From positions 1 through 19,492 of the forward strand of contig JAJYPU010000020.1 in the NCBI GenBank assembly GCA_021795095.1: DNA of 19,492 nucleotides, in the 5' to 3' direction. Each line of letters starts with the position of its first letter. Position 1 is the stretch's first letter. The position numbers were made by a program, and so were the translations under genes. This document shows positions 1 to 6,659 of the stretch, piece by piece. Origin of the DNA: Actinomycetes bacterium (lineage in GTDB: Bacteria > Actinomycetota > Acidimicrobiia > Acidimicrobiales > RAAP-2). The notes beneath the pieces are model-generated. The model did no database searches and was not told the origin of the DNA. It saw nothing but the letters and a program-made list of their open reading frames with translations.

Positions 1-186
1 GAGGGGTCATCGGCGCGCCATCACGCGCGAGTCGCTCGATTCCTGCTCGACCATCGCATCGAAGCCGTGATCGCCGACCACGTCGGCGACGGGATGGTGC
101 AGATGCTGTCGACGATGAAGATCCAACTCCTCACGGGTGCCCAGGGTGACGCGCGCAGCGCGGTACTCGCGGCACTCGCCGCCTAG
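1..186 (+). CDS. NifX/NifB-type iron-molybdenum cluster-binding protein, 3' fragment
   Basis: The open frame enters from the left edge and stops at TAG 184-186, leaving the last 61 residues. The visible pattern is GSSA, then a helix (HHARVARFLLDHRIEAV), IADHVGDGM, a helix, and LLTGAQGDARSAV. This resembles the C-terminal half of the dinitrogenase Fe-Mo cofactor domain (NifX/NifY/NifB C-terminal, COG1433 type), in which a 'GVDVVIAGxxGPxA...GIxVxTGAxGTVxEAL' pattern is usual. Members bind Fe-S or Fe-Mo precursor clusters in the cytoplasm, but many actinobacterial copies occur without nitrogenase, so a link to nitrogen fixation should not be assumed. The start and any N-terminal cysteines lie outside the window. 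It is separated from the importer operon by a 345-base non-coding gap. Confidence 0.6.
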   Translation, partial: EGSSARHHARVARFLLDHRIEAVIADHVGDGMVQMLSTMKIQLLTGAQGDARSAVLAALAA

Positions 187-257
187 GTCCCCGCCACCGC
201 TCGACGGTTTCTACAGCGACGTCGTCACGACATCGGTGGCGATTCTCGCCGCGGTGT

Positions 258-269
258 GGTGATGTCACC
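258..269. promoter_or_regulatory. Short perfect dyad, operator-like
   Basis: GGTGA-TG-TCACC is a 12-bp palindrome with 5-bp arms, about 190 bp upstream of the promoter proposed for the importer. A neighbouring small hairpin (GGCGA 238-242, TCGCC 246-250) lies just downstream of the NifX-like stop and could be a weak terminator, though no T tract follows. The function of either is inferred from symmetry only. Confidence 0.25.
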
Positions 270-342
270 TGCTACGTGAAGCGGGGGAAATCGTCGTTTT
301 TCTCAGTTTTGACCGTGTCATTCGACGTTGGCGCTCACAATA

Positions 343-358
343 CTTACTATTCGGTAAG
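343..358. promoter_or_regulatory. CTTAC-N6-GTAAG dyad, possible regulator site
   Basis: Two perfect 5-bp arms flank TATTCG, in the most AT-rich stretch of the window (about 340-440, with TTTTAATAA just after it). The size and spacing resemble a dimeric repressor operator of TetR type, but no regulator is encoded next to it and I cannot name the protein. The stem is too AT-rich to be a convincing terminator. Confidence 0.3.
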
Positions 359-439
359 GTTTTAATAACTCCTGGTAAATGGCCTTATGATCGGAATGCT
401 GGCCGGCTGAACGCGTCGTGGAGTGGTTTTAATTCTCCG

Positions 440-463
440 AGGTACCTTGACAGGGGGGTACCT
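440..463. promoter_or_regulatory. 7-bp inverted repeat overlapping the -35 box (candidate operator)
   Basis: AGGTACC (440-446) and GGTACCT (457-463) are perfect inverted copies separated by 10 bases. The spacer begins with the consensus -35 hexamer TTGACA, so a protein bound to the dyad would cover the -35 region and repress the importer operon. The alternative is an RNA hairpin, but the proposed transcript starts downstream of it, which favours a DNA site. Confidence 0.45.
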
Positions 464-475
464 ATTTGATAGAAA
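447..475 (+). promoter_or_regulatory. Sigma70-type promoter of the importer operon
   Basis: TTGACA at 447-452 matches the -35 consensus fully. A 17-base spacer leads to TAGAAA at 470-475, a moderate -10 match. Transcription would begin near 482. That lies inside the longest open frame (TTG at 466) but upstream of the GTG at 532, so it supports the shorter form of the first permease. The -10 match is the weak point. Confidence 0.45.
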
Positions 476-531
476 CTCTCAAACTTGATGCGTCAAAGCG
501 ACGTGATCAGGAACACCTGGGGGGAGTGTAC

Positions 532-1410
532 GTGACGCTTTTTTGGCTGTCGGTCGGCTTCGGTTTCGTTACGGCGTCCGTGCTGGCCATCTCTGCGGTG
601 GGGTTGAGCCTGCAGTTCGGAATCACGAACTACATCAACTTCGCCTACGGCGACTTCATGGCGCTCGGCGCGTACTTCACGTACGTGTTGAACGCGGAGT
701 TCTTCCACTTGAACATTTGGATCGCGCTCGTCCTCGGTTCACTCATGATGGGAGTTCTCGCGGTTCTGTTGAACCACTTCCTGCTGAGTCCGTTCGCGCG
801 GCGCTTCTCGAAGAGTTTCTACGTCATGATCGTGACCTTCGGGCTCTCGCTGATCATCTTGAACGTGATCTACTCGATCTGGGGTCCGAACGTCCGCAAC
901 TACACGATGCCCCTCGAGCACGTGCTGCACATCGGTCCGTTCTTGCTGACGAGGGACCAGGTGATCGTGATGATCGTCGCGGTCCTGCTCATGATCGGCG
1001 TGCACCTGATGTTGAAGACGACGCGCCTCGGCAAGTCGATGCGCGCGATGTCAGACAACACCACACTCGCCATGACGAGCGGCATCGACACCCGGCGCAT
1101 CACCACCGTCACGTGGTTCCTCTCGGGAACGTTGGCAGGCATCGCGGGTTCGGTGCTCGGCATCGCCGAGGGCAACCTCACACCCGCGGCCGGTGAGCTG
1201 TTCCTGTTCGTCATCTTCGCGGCAGTGATTGTCGGTGGAGTCGGAAGCATCTACGGCGCGATGGCCGGCGCGGTGCTGATCGGCATGGCGACCGAGATCT
1301 CCGCCGCGTTCATCAACCCCGCGTGGAAACTCGACGTGGCGTTCGTCATCTTGATTCTCACGCTGCTCTTCAGGCCGAGTGGTCTGTTCGCACGGCCTGG
1401 AAAGGGTTAA
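532..1410 (+). CDS. livH: Branched-chain amino acid ABC transporter permease, LivH type
   Basis: An integral membrane permease of the HAAT (branched-chain amino acid/amide) import family; with the second permease it forms the channel. The family hallmark is clear: a first hydrophobic segment followed by GLSLQFGITNYINFAYGDF, equivalent to the usual 'G(L/I)xNFAHGxF' motif, and later the VGGVGSIYGAMAGAVLIG segment near the C terminus, the region that contacts the ATPase. Several hydrophobic segments span the whole protein. I choose GTG 532 because GGGGGGAG (519-526) lies 5 bases upstream and because the family starts just before the first membrane segment. The frame extends back to TTG 466, which also has a G-rich tract at a good distance, but this adds 22 hydrophilic residues without family precedent and would precede the predicted transcript start. 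First gene of a five-gene operon. Confidence 0.88.
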   Translation: MTLFWLSVGFGFVTASVLAISAVGLSLQFGITNYINFAYGDFMALGAYFTYVLNAEFFHLNIWIALVLGSLMMGVLAVLLNHFLLSPFARRFSKSFYVMIVTFGLSLIILNVIYSIWGPNVRNYTMPLEHVLHIGPFLLTRDQVIVMIVAVLLMIGVHLMLKTTRLGKSMRAMSDNTTLAMTSGIDTRRITTVTWFLSGTLAGIAGSVLGIAEGNLTPAAGELFLFVIFAAVIVGGVGSIYGAMAGAVLIGMATEISAAFINPAWKLDVAFVILILTLLFRPSGLFARPGKG

Positions 1411-1414
1411 GGCA

Positions 1415-2464
1415 ATGTCGGCATTTTGGTACTACGTATTCACTCTCGTCTTCTTCCTGTTCGACTACTTCATCCTCGCGATGGGGCTGAACATCCAGTA
1501 CGGCGAGACCGGGATCCTCAACTTCGCCTACATCGGCTTCGTCGCCGTGGGCGCCTACGTCACCGGAGTGACCAGCCTCCCGGCTTCGGCCGGCACGGGG
1601 CAGCAGTACATCCTCGGCTGGGGCCTACCGTTCCCGATCAACCTGATCCTCGGCGGCCTCACGGCGTCGGCCCTCGCGTTCGTGGTCGCGTTGATCGCGC
1701 TGCGGCGACTGCGCACGGACTACCTCGCGGTGGTGCTCATCTCGCTGTCACTCGTGCTCTATGACGTGATCAACAACTACGTCCCGCTCTTCAACGGCGC
1801 CGATGGTCTCTACAACGTCCCCGAGCCGCTGGCGGGCTTCTTCAAGCTCACGACCAACGCCTTCGTGCCGTTCTTCGCGATGGTCACTGGTGTGGTCGCG
1901 CTCATCATGTGGTGGGTGATGAGCCGGATCACCAACGCGCCGCTCGGTCGAACGCTGCGGGCCATCCGCGACGACGACGGCGTGGCGGCGACCCTCGGCA
2001 AGGGTGTCTTCCGCTATCAGCTGACCTCGATGCTCATCGGGTCGTTCTACGCCGGCGTCGGCGGTGGACTCATCATCCAGTTCGGTGGCTCGTTCAACCC
2101 GACGGCGTGGCTGCCCGGTGAGACCTTCGTCGTCTTCGCGGTCATCCTCGTCGGTGGCGTCGGCAACAACGTCGGACTGCTCGTTGGCGCGTTGCTCGTC
2201 GAGACCCTCCTGATCCACCTGCCAGCGTTCCTGCCCAGCATCCCGGGCCACCCGGGGCTGATCGAGTACATCGACACGATGGTCGTGGGCGTGCTGCTCA
2301 TGGTCATGCTCTGGTTCCGCCCGCAGGGCGTGGTGCCCGAGCGGGTCCGGCGTAGCCCCTTCACCCTCGCTAAGCGGTCGACCCAGACACTCGACGACAG
2401 CGCCGTCGTCGTGCCCGCGGCCCCCGTCGAGGCAGTAATCGGACAGGAGTCCACCAATGGCTGA
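1415..2464 (+). CDS. livM: Branched-chain amino acid ABC transporter permease, LivM type
   Basis: The second membrane permease of the importer, 349 residues. The N-terminal membrane segments are followed by GLNIQYGETGILNFAYIGF, the LivM form of the same motif as in LivH. Typical LivM features follow: LRTDYLAVVLISLSL, then NAPLGRTLRAIRDDD (the cytoplasmic coupling loop with RAIRDD) and the VGGVGNNVGLLVGALLVE segment. The C terminus carries a hydrophilic tail of roughly 35 residues after WFRPQGVVPERV. I use ATG 1415, 4 bases after the LivH stop and preceded by AAAGGG. An upstream GTG at 1379 would overlap livH and adds an unrelated 12 residues. The stop overlaps the start of the next gene by 8 bases, indicating translational coupling. 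Confidence 0.9.
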   Translation: MSAFWYYVFTLVFFLFDYFILAMGLNIQYGETGILNFAYIGFVAVGAYVTGVTSLPASAGTGQQYILGWGLPFPINLILGGLTASALAFVVALIALRRLRTDYLAVVLISLSLVLYDVINNYVPLFNGADGLYNVPEPLAGFFKLTTNAFVPFFAMVTGVVALIMWWVMSRITNAPLGRTLRAIRDDDGVAATLGKGVFRYQLTSMLIGSFYAGVGGGLIIQFGGSFNPTAWLPGETFVVFAVILVGGVGNNVGLLVGALLVETLLIHLPAFLPSIPGHPGLIEYIDTMVVGVLLMVMLWFRPQGVVPERVRRSPFTLAKRSTQTLDDSAVVVPAAPVEAVIGQESTNG

Positions 2465-3269
2465 GCGCAACGACACCGCGACCGAGGGCGTCTTCGCCCT
2501 GCGTTGCCAGGAGATCAAGAAGTCCTTCCAGGGCGTCATGGCCGTCACCGGGGCGACCTTCGACGTGCCCCAGGGCATGATCACCGCCCTGATCGGTCCC
2601 AACGGCGCCGGCAAGACGACGGTCGTCAACATCCTCTCGGGGATGATGAAGAGCGACAGCGGCGCCATGCAGCTCGGCTCGACCGACGTCACCAACTGGG
2701 AGAGCTACAAGATCGCGCGCATGGGCCTCATGCGCACCTTCCAGCTCTCTCGCGAACTCGGCGGGCTGACGGTGCTCGAGAACCTGCTCGTCGCCCCCCA
2801 GCACCAGTCGGGCGAGTCGCTGTTCAACATCTTCTTCCGGCCCGGGCGCACCAAGCGCGAGGAGCGGGACAACACCGAGCGCGCCCTCGAGATCCTTAAC
2901 ACCTACGGGCTCTACGACCTGCGTGACAACCGGTCCCGCGAGCTCTCCGGGGGACAGAAGAAGCTGCTCGAGATCGCCCGCGGGGTCATGGCATCGCCGC
3001 GGATCCTGCTGCTCGACGAGCCGATGGCCGGCGTCAACCCGGCGCTGATTGACCGGATCGGTGGGTACATCTTGGATCTGAAGGCCGGGGGGATGACCAT
3101 CCTCATGGTCGAGCACAACCTGAACGTGGTCGAGAAGATCTGTGACCACGTCATCGTCCTGGCCGAAGGCCGAACCCTCGCGACGGGCCGCCTCAGCGAC
3201 CTGCGCGCCAATGAAGAAGTCGTCCACGCGTACCTAGGTGAGGTAATCAATGCCAGCACTACTCGCTGA
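2457..3269 (+). CDS. livG: Branched-chain amino acid ABC transporter ATP-binding protein, LivG type
   Basis: One of the two cytoplasmic ATPases driving the importer, 270 residues, normal LivG length. Walker A GPNGAGKT is at residues 47-54, the ABC signature LSGGQ at 163-167, Walker B ILLLDEP at 183-189 with the catalytic Glu, and the switch His at 220 (MVEHNLNVV). The insertion after the Q-loop (TFQLSRELGGLTVLENLLVAPQ) and the end 'LRANEEVVHAYLG' are typical of LivG as opposed to LivF. AGGAG at 2445-2449 lies 7 bases before ATG 2457. The gene overlaps livM by 8 bases and livF by 20 bases. Confidence 0.92.
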   Translation: MAERNDTATEGVFALRCQEIKKSFQGVMAVTGATFDVPQGMITALIGPNGAGKTTVVNILSGMMKSDSGAMQLGSTDVTNWESYKIARMGLMRTFQLSRELGGLTVLENLLVAPQHQSGESLFNIFFRPGRTKREERDNTERALEILNTYGLYDLRDNRSRELSGGQKKLLEIARGVMASPRILLLDEPMAGVNPALIDRIGGYILDLKAGGMTILMVEHNLNVVEKICDHVIVLAEGRTLATGRLSDLRANEEVVHAYLGEVINASTTR

Positions 3270-3969
3270 GAACGTGACGGCCGGATACGGCCGCACGCCC
3301 ATCATCACCGACATCTCGCTGTCGGTCGAGCAGGGGACGGTGACCACGATCATCGGGCCCAACGGCGCCGGGAAGTCCACGTTCGCCAAGACCGTCGTGG
3401 GAATCCTGCGCGCGACCACGGGCCGGATCATGGTCGGTGACCTGGACATCACGCGGATGCCGGGACACCAGATCCCGCGCCACGGACTCGTCTACGTTCC
3501 CCAGAACGACAACGTGTTCAAGAACCTCACGGTGCGCGAGAACCTCGAGGTCGGCGGGTTCGCCGCCAAGGGCAACACCGAGGCGCGCATGGAGGAGATC
3601 CTCTCAATCTTCACCGACCTCAGCAAGGCCCGTGAGAAGAAGGCCGGATTCCTGTCGGGTGGACAGCAGAACCTGCTCGCCATCGCGCGGTCCTTGATGG
3701 TCGAACCGTCGGTCATCGTGCTCGACGAGCCGACGGCCGGACTGTCGCCCGCCTACACCGACGTCGTGTGGAACCAGATCGAGCGCATCGCCGCGTCGGG
3801 CACTGGTGTCCTCGTCGTCGAGCAGAACGTGGAGCGCGCCTTGAAGCACGCCCATTTCGTCCACATCTTCGTCGCCGGCTCCAACCACGTGCACGGACTC
3901 GCGTCCGAGATCGCGGCGTTGGACCTCGCGGCAATCTTCCTCGGTCGGGCCGAGGCGAACAGGTCGTAG
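3250..3969 (+). CDS. livF: Branched-chain amino acid ABC transporter ATP-binding protein, LivF type
   Basis: The second ATPase of the importer, 239 residues. Walker A GPNGAGKS is at 36-43, signature LSGGQ at 135-139, Walker B VIVLDEP at 155-161, and VVEQNVERAL holds Gln at the switch position where LivF commonly has it. YVPQNDNVFKNLTVRENL is the LivF-type Q-loop region. The start ATG 3250 has AGGTGAGG (3236-3243) 6 bases upstream and lies inside the end of livG. The binding-protein gene follows after 53 bases. Confidence 0.92.
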   Translation: MPALLAENVTAGYGRTPIITDISLSVEQGTVTTIIGPNGAGKSTFAKTVVGILRATTGRIMVGDLDITRMPGHQIPRHGLVYVPQNDNVFKNLTVRENLEVGGFAAKGNTEARMEEILSIFTDLSKAREKKAGFLSGGQQNLLAIARSLMVEPSVIVLDEPTAGLSPAYTDVVWNQIERIAASGTGVLVVEQNVERALKHAHFVHIFVAGSNHVHGLASEIAALDLAAIFLGRAEANRS

Positions 3970-4022
3970 AAGTGGGAAATGCCCGCTGCCACGAGACAGA
4001 AACAACAAGGGGGAGAATTCCA

Positions 4023-5318
4023 ATGAAAGTAAGTAGGCGGTACTCGCGAGGACGGGGCAGCGTCAAAGTTGGCCTCGTGCTCGCGACCATGGCGTCGATG
4101 GTCGGCGCTGGACTCATGAGTGTGCCCGCGAGCGCGGGGACGAAGAAGTTGACACCGCTGGTCGTGGGTGGGATCCTGCCCTTCACCGGGTCAAAGTCCC
4201 TCCTCTCGCAGTGGGGCGTGCACGGTGTCAAGGTCGGCCTCTACGAGGTCAACCACAACGGTGGCGTACTCGGTCACAAGCTGGTGAGCTCCTTCGTGGA
4301 CGACGCGGCGGACTCGGTGGACACCCTGCCGGCCTTCCGCAACCTCATGACGCACCACCCGACGTTCATCGTGGGACCGTTCTCCCCGACGATCGAGGCC
4401 GTGATCAACCAGTTCAAGCCGAACAACGTGGTGGACTTCATGGTCGGCGGGTTGAGCAACCTCGACACGATGCACTACCAGTACGTGTTCCGTACCACGG
4501 CGTCGGACTCGACCGAAGCGATCGCGATGGCGTACTACGCCATCAGCCACGGATGGAAGACGGCGTCGTTGATGTTCGACAACTCAGCGAACTCACAGGG
4601 CTTCGTGCCACCGCTCATCAAGGCGTTCAAAGCGCTCGGCGGGACCATCCAGCAGAACATCACCCTGACCCCCGGTCAGTCCTCGTACAGCTCTGAGCTG
4701 ACGCAGGCCTTCGCGGGCAACCCCAAGGTGATCTTCAACTCGATGGACTCCCAGACCTACGCGACCTTGATGTCAGACGCCCAGCAGCTGAGCTACACGA
4801 CGGCCGCGCAGTGGATCGGTGACGACCTGCAGTCCGCACCCCAGGGCGTCTACGCCAAGGCCTTCGGCTCAGCGGCGTCGACGAACCTGACCGCGGCCCT
4901 GCCGGCGACCCCGTCGACGACTGACAGTGCGTACAATCACTTCCTCGCGGACTACCAGAGCGTGTGGCGCACGACTTCGATCCTGCCCACATCCTTCAAC
5001 TTCTACGACTCGATCCTCATCGCCTCACTCGCGATGACGTTGGCGAACTCGACGAACCCGAAGGTCTGGGTGAATGACGTGATGAAGGTCTCTGACCCGC
5101 CGGGAGTCCAGTGCTTCACCTACGCCTCGTGCGTGGCGCTGATCAAGCATCACAAGAAGATCAACTTCCAGGGAGCCGGCGGCAACGACGACTTCAACAA
5201 GTACCACAACGTCTTCAGTGGCTTCCAGATGGTCGGGTTCGACTCGAACCTCAACAACGTAGTTCGCACGTACGTCACCGCTCAGGACCTGGCGAAAGTC
5301 GTGGCCAAGGAGGGGTAG
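4023..5318 (+). CDS. Secreted substrate-binding protein of the Liv-type importer
   Basis: The extracytoplasmic ligand-binding subunit (type 1 periplasmic fold, Peripla_BP_6 family), 431 residues. The N terminus has a basic stretch (MKVSRRYSRGRG), a hydrophobic core at about 16-33 and a signal peptidase I-type site ASA at 36-38, so the mature protein starts near Gly39 with KKLTPLVVGGILPFTG, the usual first strand. It continues with the expected VGPFSP and GWKTASLMFDNSANSQGF regions. There is no Cys at the cleavage site, so it is not an obvious lipoprotein. Two cysteines near residues 361-366 could pair. AAGGGGGAG (4007-4015) sits 7 bases before ATG 4023; an upstream extension of the frame overlaps livF and is not used. 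Ligand unknown: this family also binds amides, aromatic acids and dicarboxylates. A strong hairpin follows the gene. Confidence 0.9.
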   Translation: MKVSRRYSRGRGSVKVGLVLATMASMVGAGLMSVPASAGTKKLTPLVVGGILPFTGSKSLLSQWGVHGVKVGLYEVNHNGGVLGHKLVSSFVDDAADSVDTLPAFRNLMTHHPTFIVGPFSPTIEAVINQFKPNNVVDFMVGGLSNLDTMHYQYVFRTTASDSTEAIAMAYYAISHGWKTASLMFDNSANSQGFVPPLIKAFKALGGTIQQNITLTPGQSSYSSELTQAFAGNPKVIFNSMDSQTYATLMSDAQQLSYTTAAQWIGDDLQSAPQGVYAKAFGSAASTNLTAALPATPSTTDSAYNHFLADYQSVWRTTSILPTSFNFYDSILIASLAMTLANSTNPKVWVNDVMKVSDPPGVQCFTYASCVALIKHHKKINFQGAGGNDDFNKYHNVFSGFQMVGFDSNLNNVVRTYVTAQDLAKVVAKEG

Positions 5319-5334
5319 GCACGTCGCGGTAGTC

Positions 5335-5374
5335 GTTCGTTCGCCGTGGCGGGAAACCGCCACGGCGAACGAAC
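5335..5374 (+). terminator. Perfect 18-bp stem hairpin after the importer operon
   Basis: GTTCGTTCGCCGTGGCGG (5335-5352) and its exact reverse complement (5357-5374) enclose the loop GAAA, a GNRA tetraloop. It begins 16 bases after the binding-protein stop. No T tract follows (the next bases are CCCCCG), which is common for actinobacterial hairpin terminators. It may instead protect the 3' end of the importer mRNA and raise binding-protein levels. It separates the two + strand operons. Confidence 0.75.
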
Positions 5375-5376
5375 CC

Positions 5377-5414
5377 CCCGTTCGGTGTCGTCTTTCGGTC
5401 GATATTCGAACGGG
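5377..5414. promoter_or_regulatory. 8-bp inverted repeat upstream of the catabolic operon (candidate operator)
   Basis: CCCGTTCG (5377-5384) and CGAACGGG (5407-5414) are exact inverted copies 22 bases apart, with an inner TTCGAA palindrome at 5405-5410. The element lies between the terminator hairpin and the first gene of the operon that encodes an IclR regulator, so it is a reasonable target for that regulator. I find only weak promoter hexamers here (TTCGGT 5381, TATTCG 5403) and do not call a promoter. Confidence 0.4.
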
Positions 5415-5425
5415 ACTAAGCACAA

Positions 5426-5441
5426 GGCGCCGCTCGGCGCC
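5426..5441 (+). promoter_or_regulatory. GC hairpin directly upstream of the RBS
   Basis: GGCGCC-GCTC-GGCGCC forms a 6-bp GC-only stem with a 4-base loop, ending 3 bases before the AAGGA ribosome binding site (5445-5449) of the CoA-transferase gene. In the leader RNA it could influence translation start. The repeat is certain; its role is not. Confidence 0.35.
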
Positions 5442-5456
5442 GGTAAGGATTGATCC

Positions 5457-6659
5457 ATGGTTGGGTTGCTCGAAGGCGTGCGCGTCCTCGACGTGACGAC
5501 GGTGCTCGCGGGGCCGTTCGCGGCGTATCAGTTGGGCCTGCTCGGTGCCGACGTCATCAAGGTCGAGATCCCCGGGGCCGGGGACCTCGCGCGAGACATG
5601 GGTGATGACGAGTACCTGAAGTCCCACTCGATGGGGGCGGCCTTCGTCGCCCAGAACAGCGGTAAGCGATCGGTCACTATCGACCTGAAGAGCGCGGGCG
5701 GCCGGGAGGTCTTCGCCCGGCTCGTCGATGAAGCAGACGTCCTGGTTGAGAATATGCGCCCCGGCGTGCTCGACCGGCTCGGTTTCTCCTGGGCGGTGCT
5801 CCACGAGCGCAACCCGGCCATCATCTACTGTGCGGTGTCCGGGTTCGGCCAGACAGGCCCCCTGGCCGACCGCGTCGCCTATGACCAGATAATTCAGGGA
5901 CTCGCCGGCATGGCCGCGATCACCGGTGAGCCCGACGGCGGCCCGTTGCGGGTGGGCTTCCCGATCTGTGACACGCTCGGCGGCTACGCCGCCGCGATGG
6001 CGATCTCGGCCGCGCTCGTTCGCCGGGGTCGCGACGGCGTCGGGACCTTCCTTGACGTCTCGATGCTCGAGACCGCCGTGACCGCGATGGGGTGGGCGGT
6101 GTCCGAACAGCTGATCACCGGCAAGGACGCGCGCCGCCACGGCAACCACAACGCGGCGTCGTCGCCGTCGGGCACGTTTCGCACCGGTGACGGCCTGCTC
6201 AATATCGCGGCGAACACCCAGGTCCAGTTCGAATCAGTGTGCAAGGTCGTTGGACGCACTGACCTGCTCGACGACCCACGGTTCGCCACGCGCATGGACC
6301 GCAAGCGCAACCGCGCGGCGCTGACCGCCGAGCTCGAGTCGGCGCTCGCCGCGAAGGGCTCGACCGAGTGGGAAGCCGAGCTCGCGACCGTGAGTGTCCC
6401 GGCCGGGCTGGTGCTGAGTCTCGCCGACGCGCTCAACCAGGAGCAGATCCGAACGCGCGAGCTCATCCACGAGGTCGAGCTCGGTCTCGCGGACCGCGCG
6501 ACGGTGTCGGTCGTCGGCAGCGGCGTCCACGTCGACGGCGCGAGCCTCACCCCGCGATCGGGACCGCCCGCCCTCGGGCACGATACCGAGGCGGTACTCC
6601 GCGAGCTGGGATTCTCCGCGGACGAGATCGAGAGGCTCCGTGTCGAACGTGCGATCTGA
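5457..6659 (+). CDS. CaiB/BaiF family (class III) CoA-transferase
   Basis: Transfers CoA between an acyl-CoA donor and a free carboxylate in the cytoplasm, activating the substrate of a pathway. It has 400 residues, the normal size. Family marks: LEGVRVLDVTTVLAGPFAA at the N terminus, LGADVIKVEIPGAGD (31-43), NSGKRSVTIDLKS (67-79), ADVLVENMRPGVLDRLG (93-109), VSGFGQTGPL, YDQIIQGLAGM, and VGFPICD with Asp172 at the position of the catalytic aspartate that forms the acyl anhydride in formyl-CoA transferase. AAGGA lies 7 bases before ATG 5457. Its end overlaps the next gene, an HMG-CoA-lyase-like enzyme, by 20 bases; CoA activation followed by carbon-carbon cleavage of the same acyl chain is the natural reading. 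The acyl substrate cannot be read from sequence. Confidence 0.88.
   Translation: MVGLLEGVRVLDVTTVLAGPFAAYQLGLLGADVIKVEIPGAGDLARDMGDDEYLKSHSMGAAFVAQNSGKRSVTIDLKSAGGREVFARLVDEADVLVENMRPGVLDRLGFSWAVLHERNPAIIYCAVSGFGQTGPLADRVAYDQIIQGLAGMAAITGEPDGGPLRVGFPICDTLGGYAAAMAISAALVRRGRDGVGTFLDVSMLETAVTAMGWAVSEQLITGKDARRHGNHNAASSPSGTFRTGDGLLNIAANTQVQFESVCKVVGRTDLLDDPRFATRMDRKRNRAALTAELESALAAKGSTEWEAELATVSVPAGLVLSLADALNQEQIRTRELIHEVELGLADRATVSVVGSGVHVDGASLTPRSGPPALGHDTEAVLRELGFSADEIERLRVERAI

Noticed and set aside
466..531. TTG 466 as the start of the first permease
   Set aside because: A G-rich tract lies at the right distance, but the predicted -10 falls inside this segment and the added residues are hydrophilic and without family precedent. 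Kept as an alternative.
1748..3227. Long - strand open frames opposite livM and livG
   Set aside because: They are antisense to intact transporter genes, with His/Asp/Arg-biased translations and no recognisable domain.
3768..4022. N-terminal extension of the binding-protein frame back into livF
   Set aside because: It overlaps livF in another frame, is Arg-rich, and would bury the evident signal peptide; AAGGGGGAG before ATG 4023 decides the start.
4023..4137. Tat signal on the binding protein
   Set aside because: SRRYSRG lacks the hydrophobic residues after the RR pair, so a Sec signal fits better.
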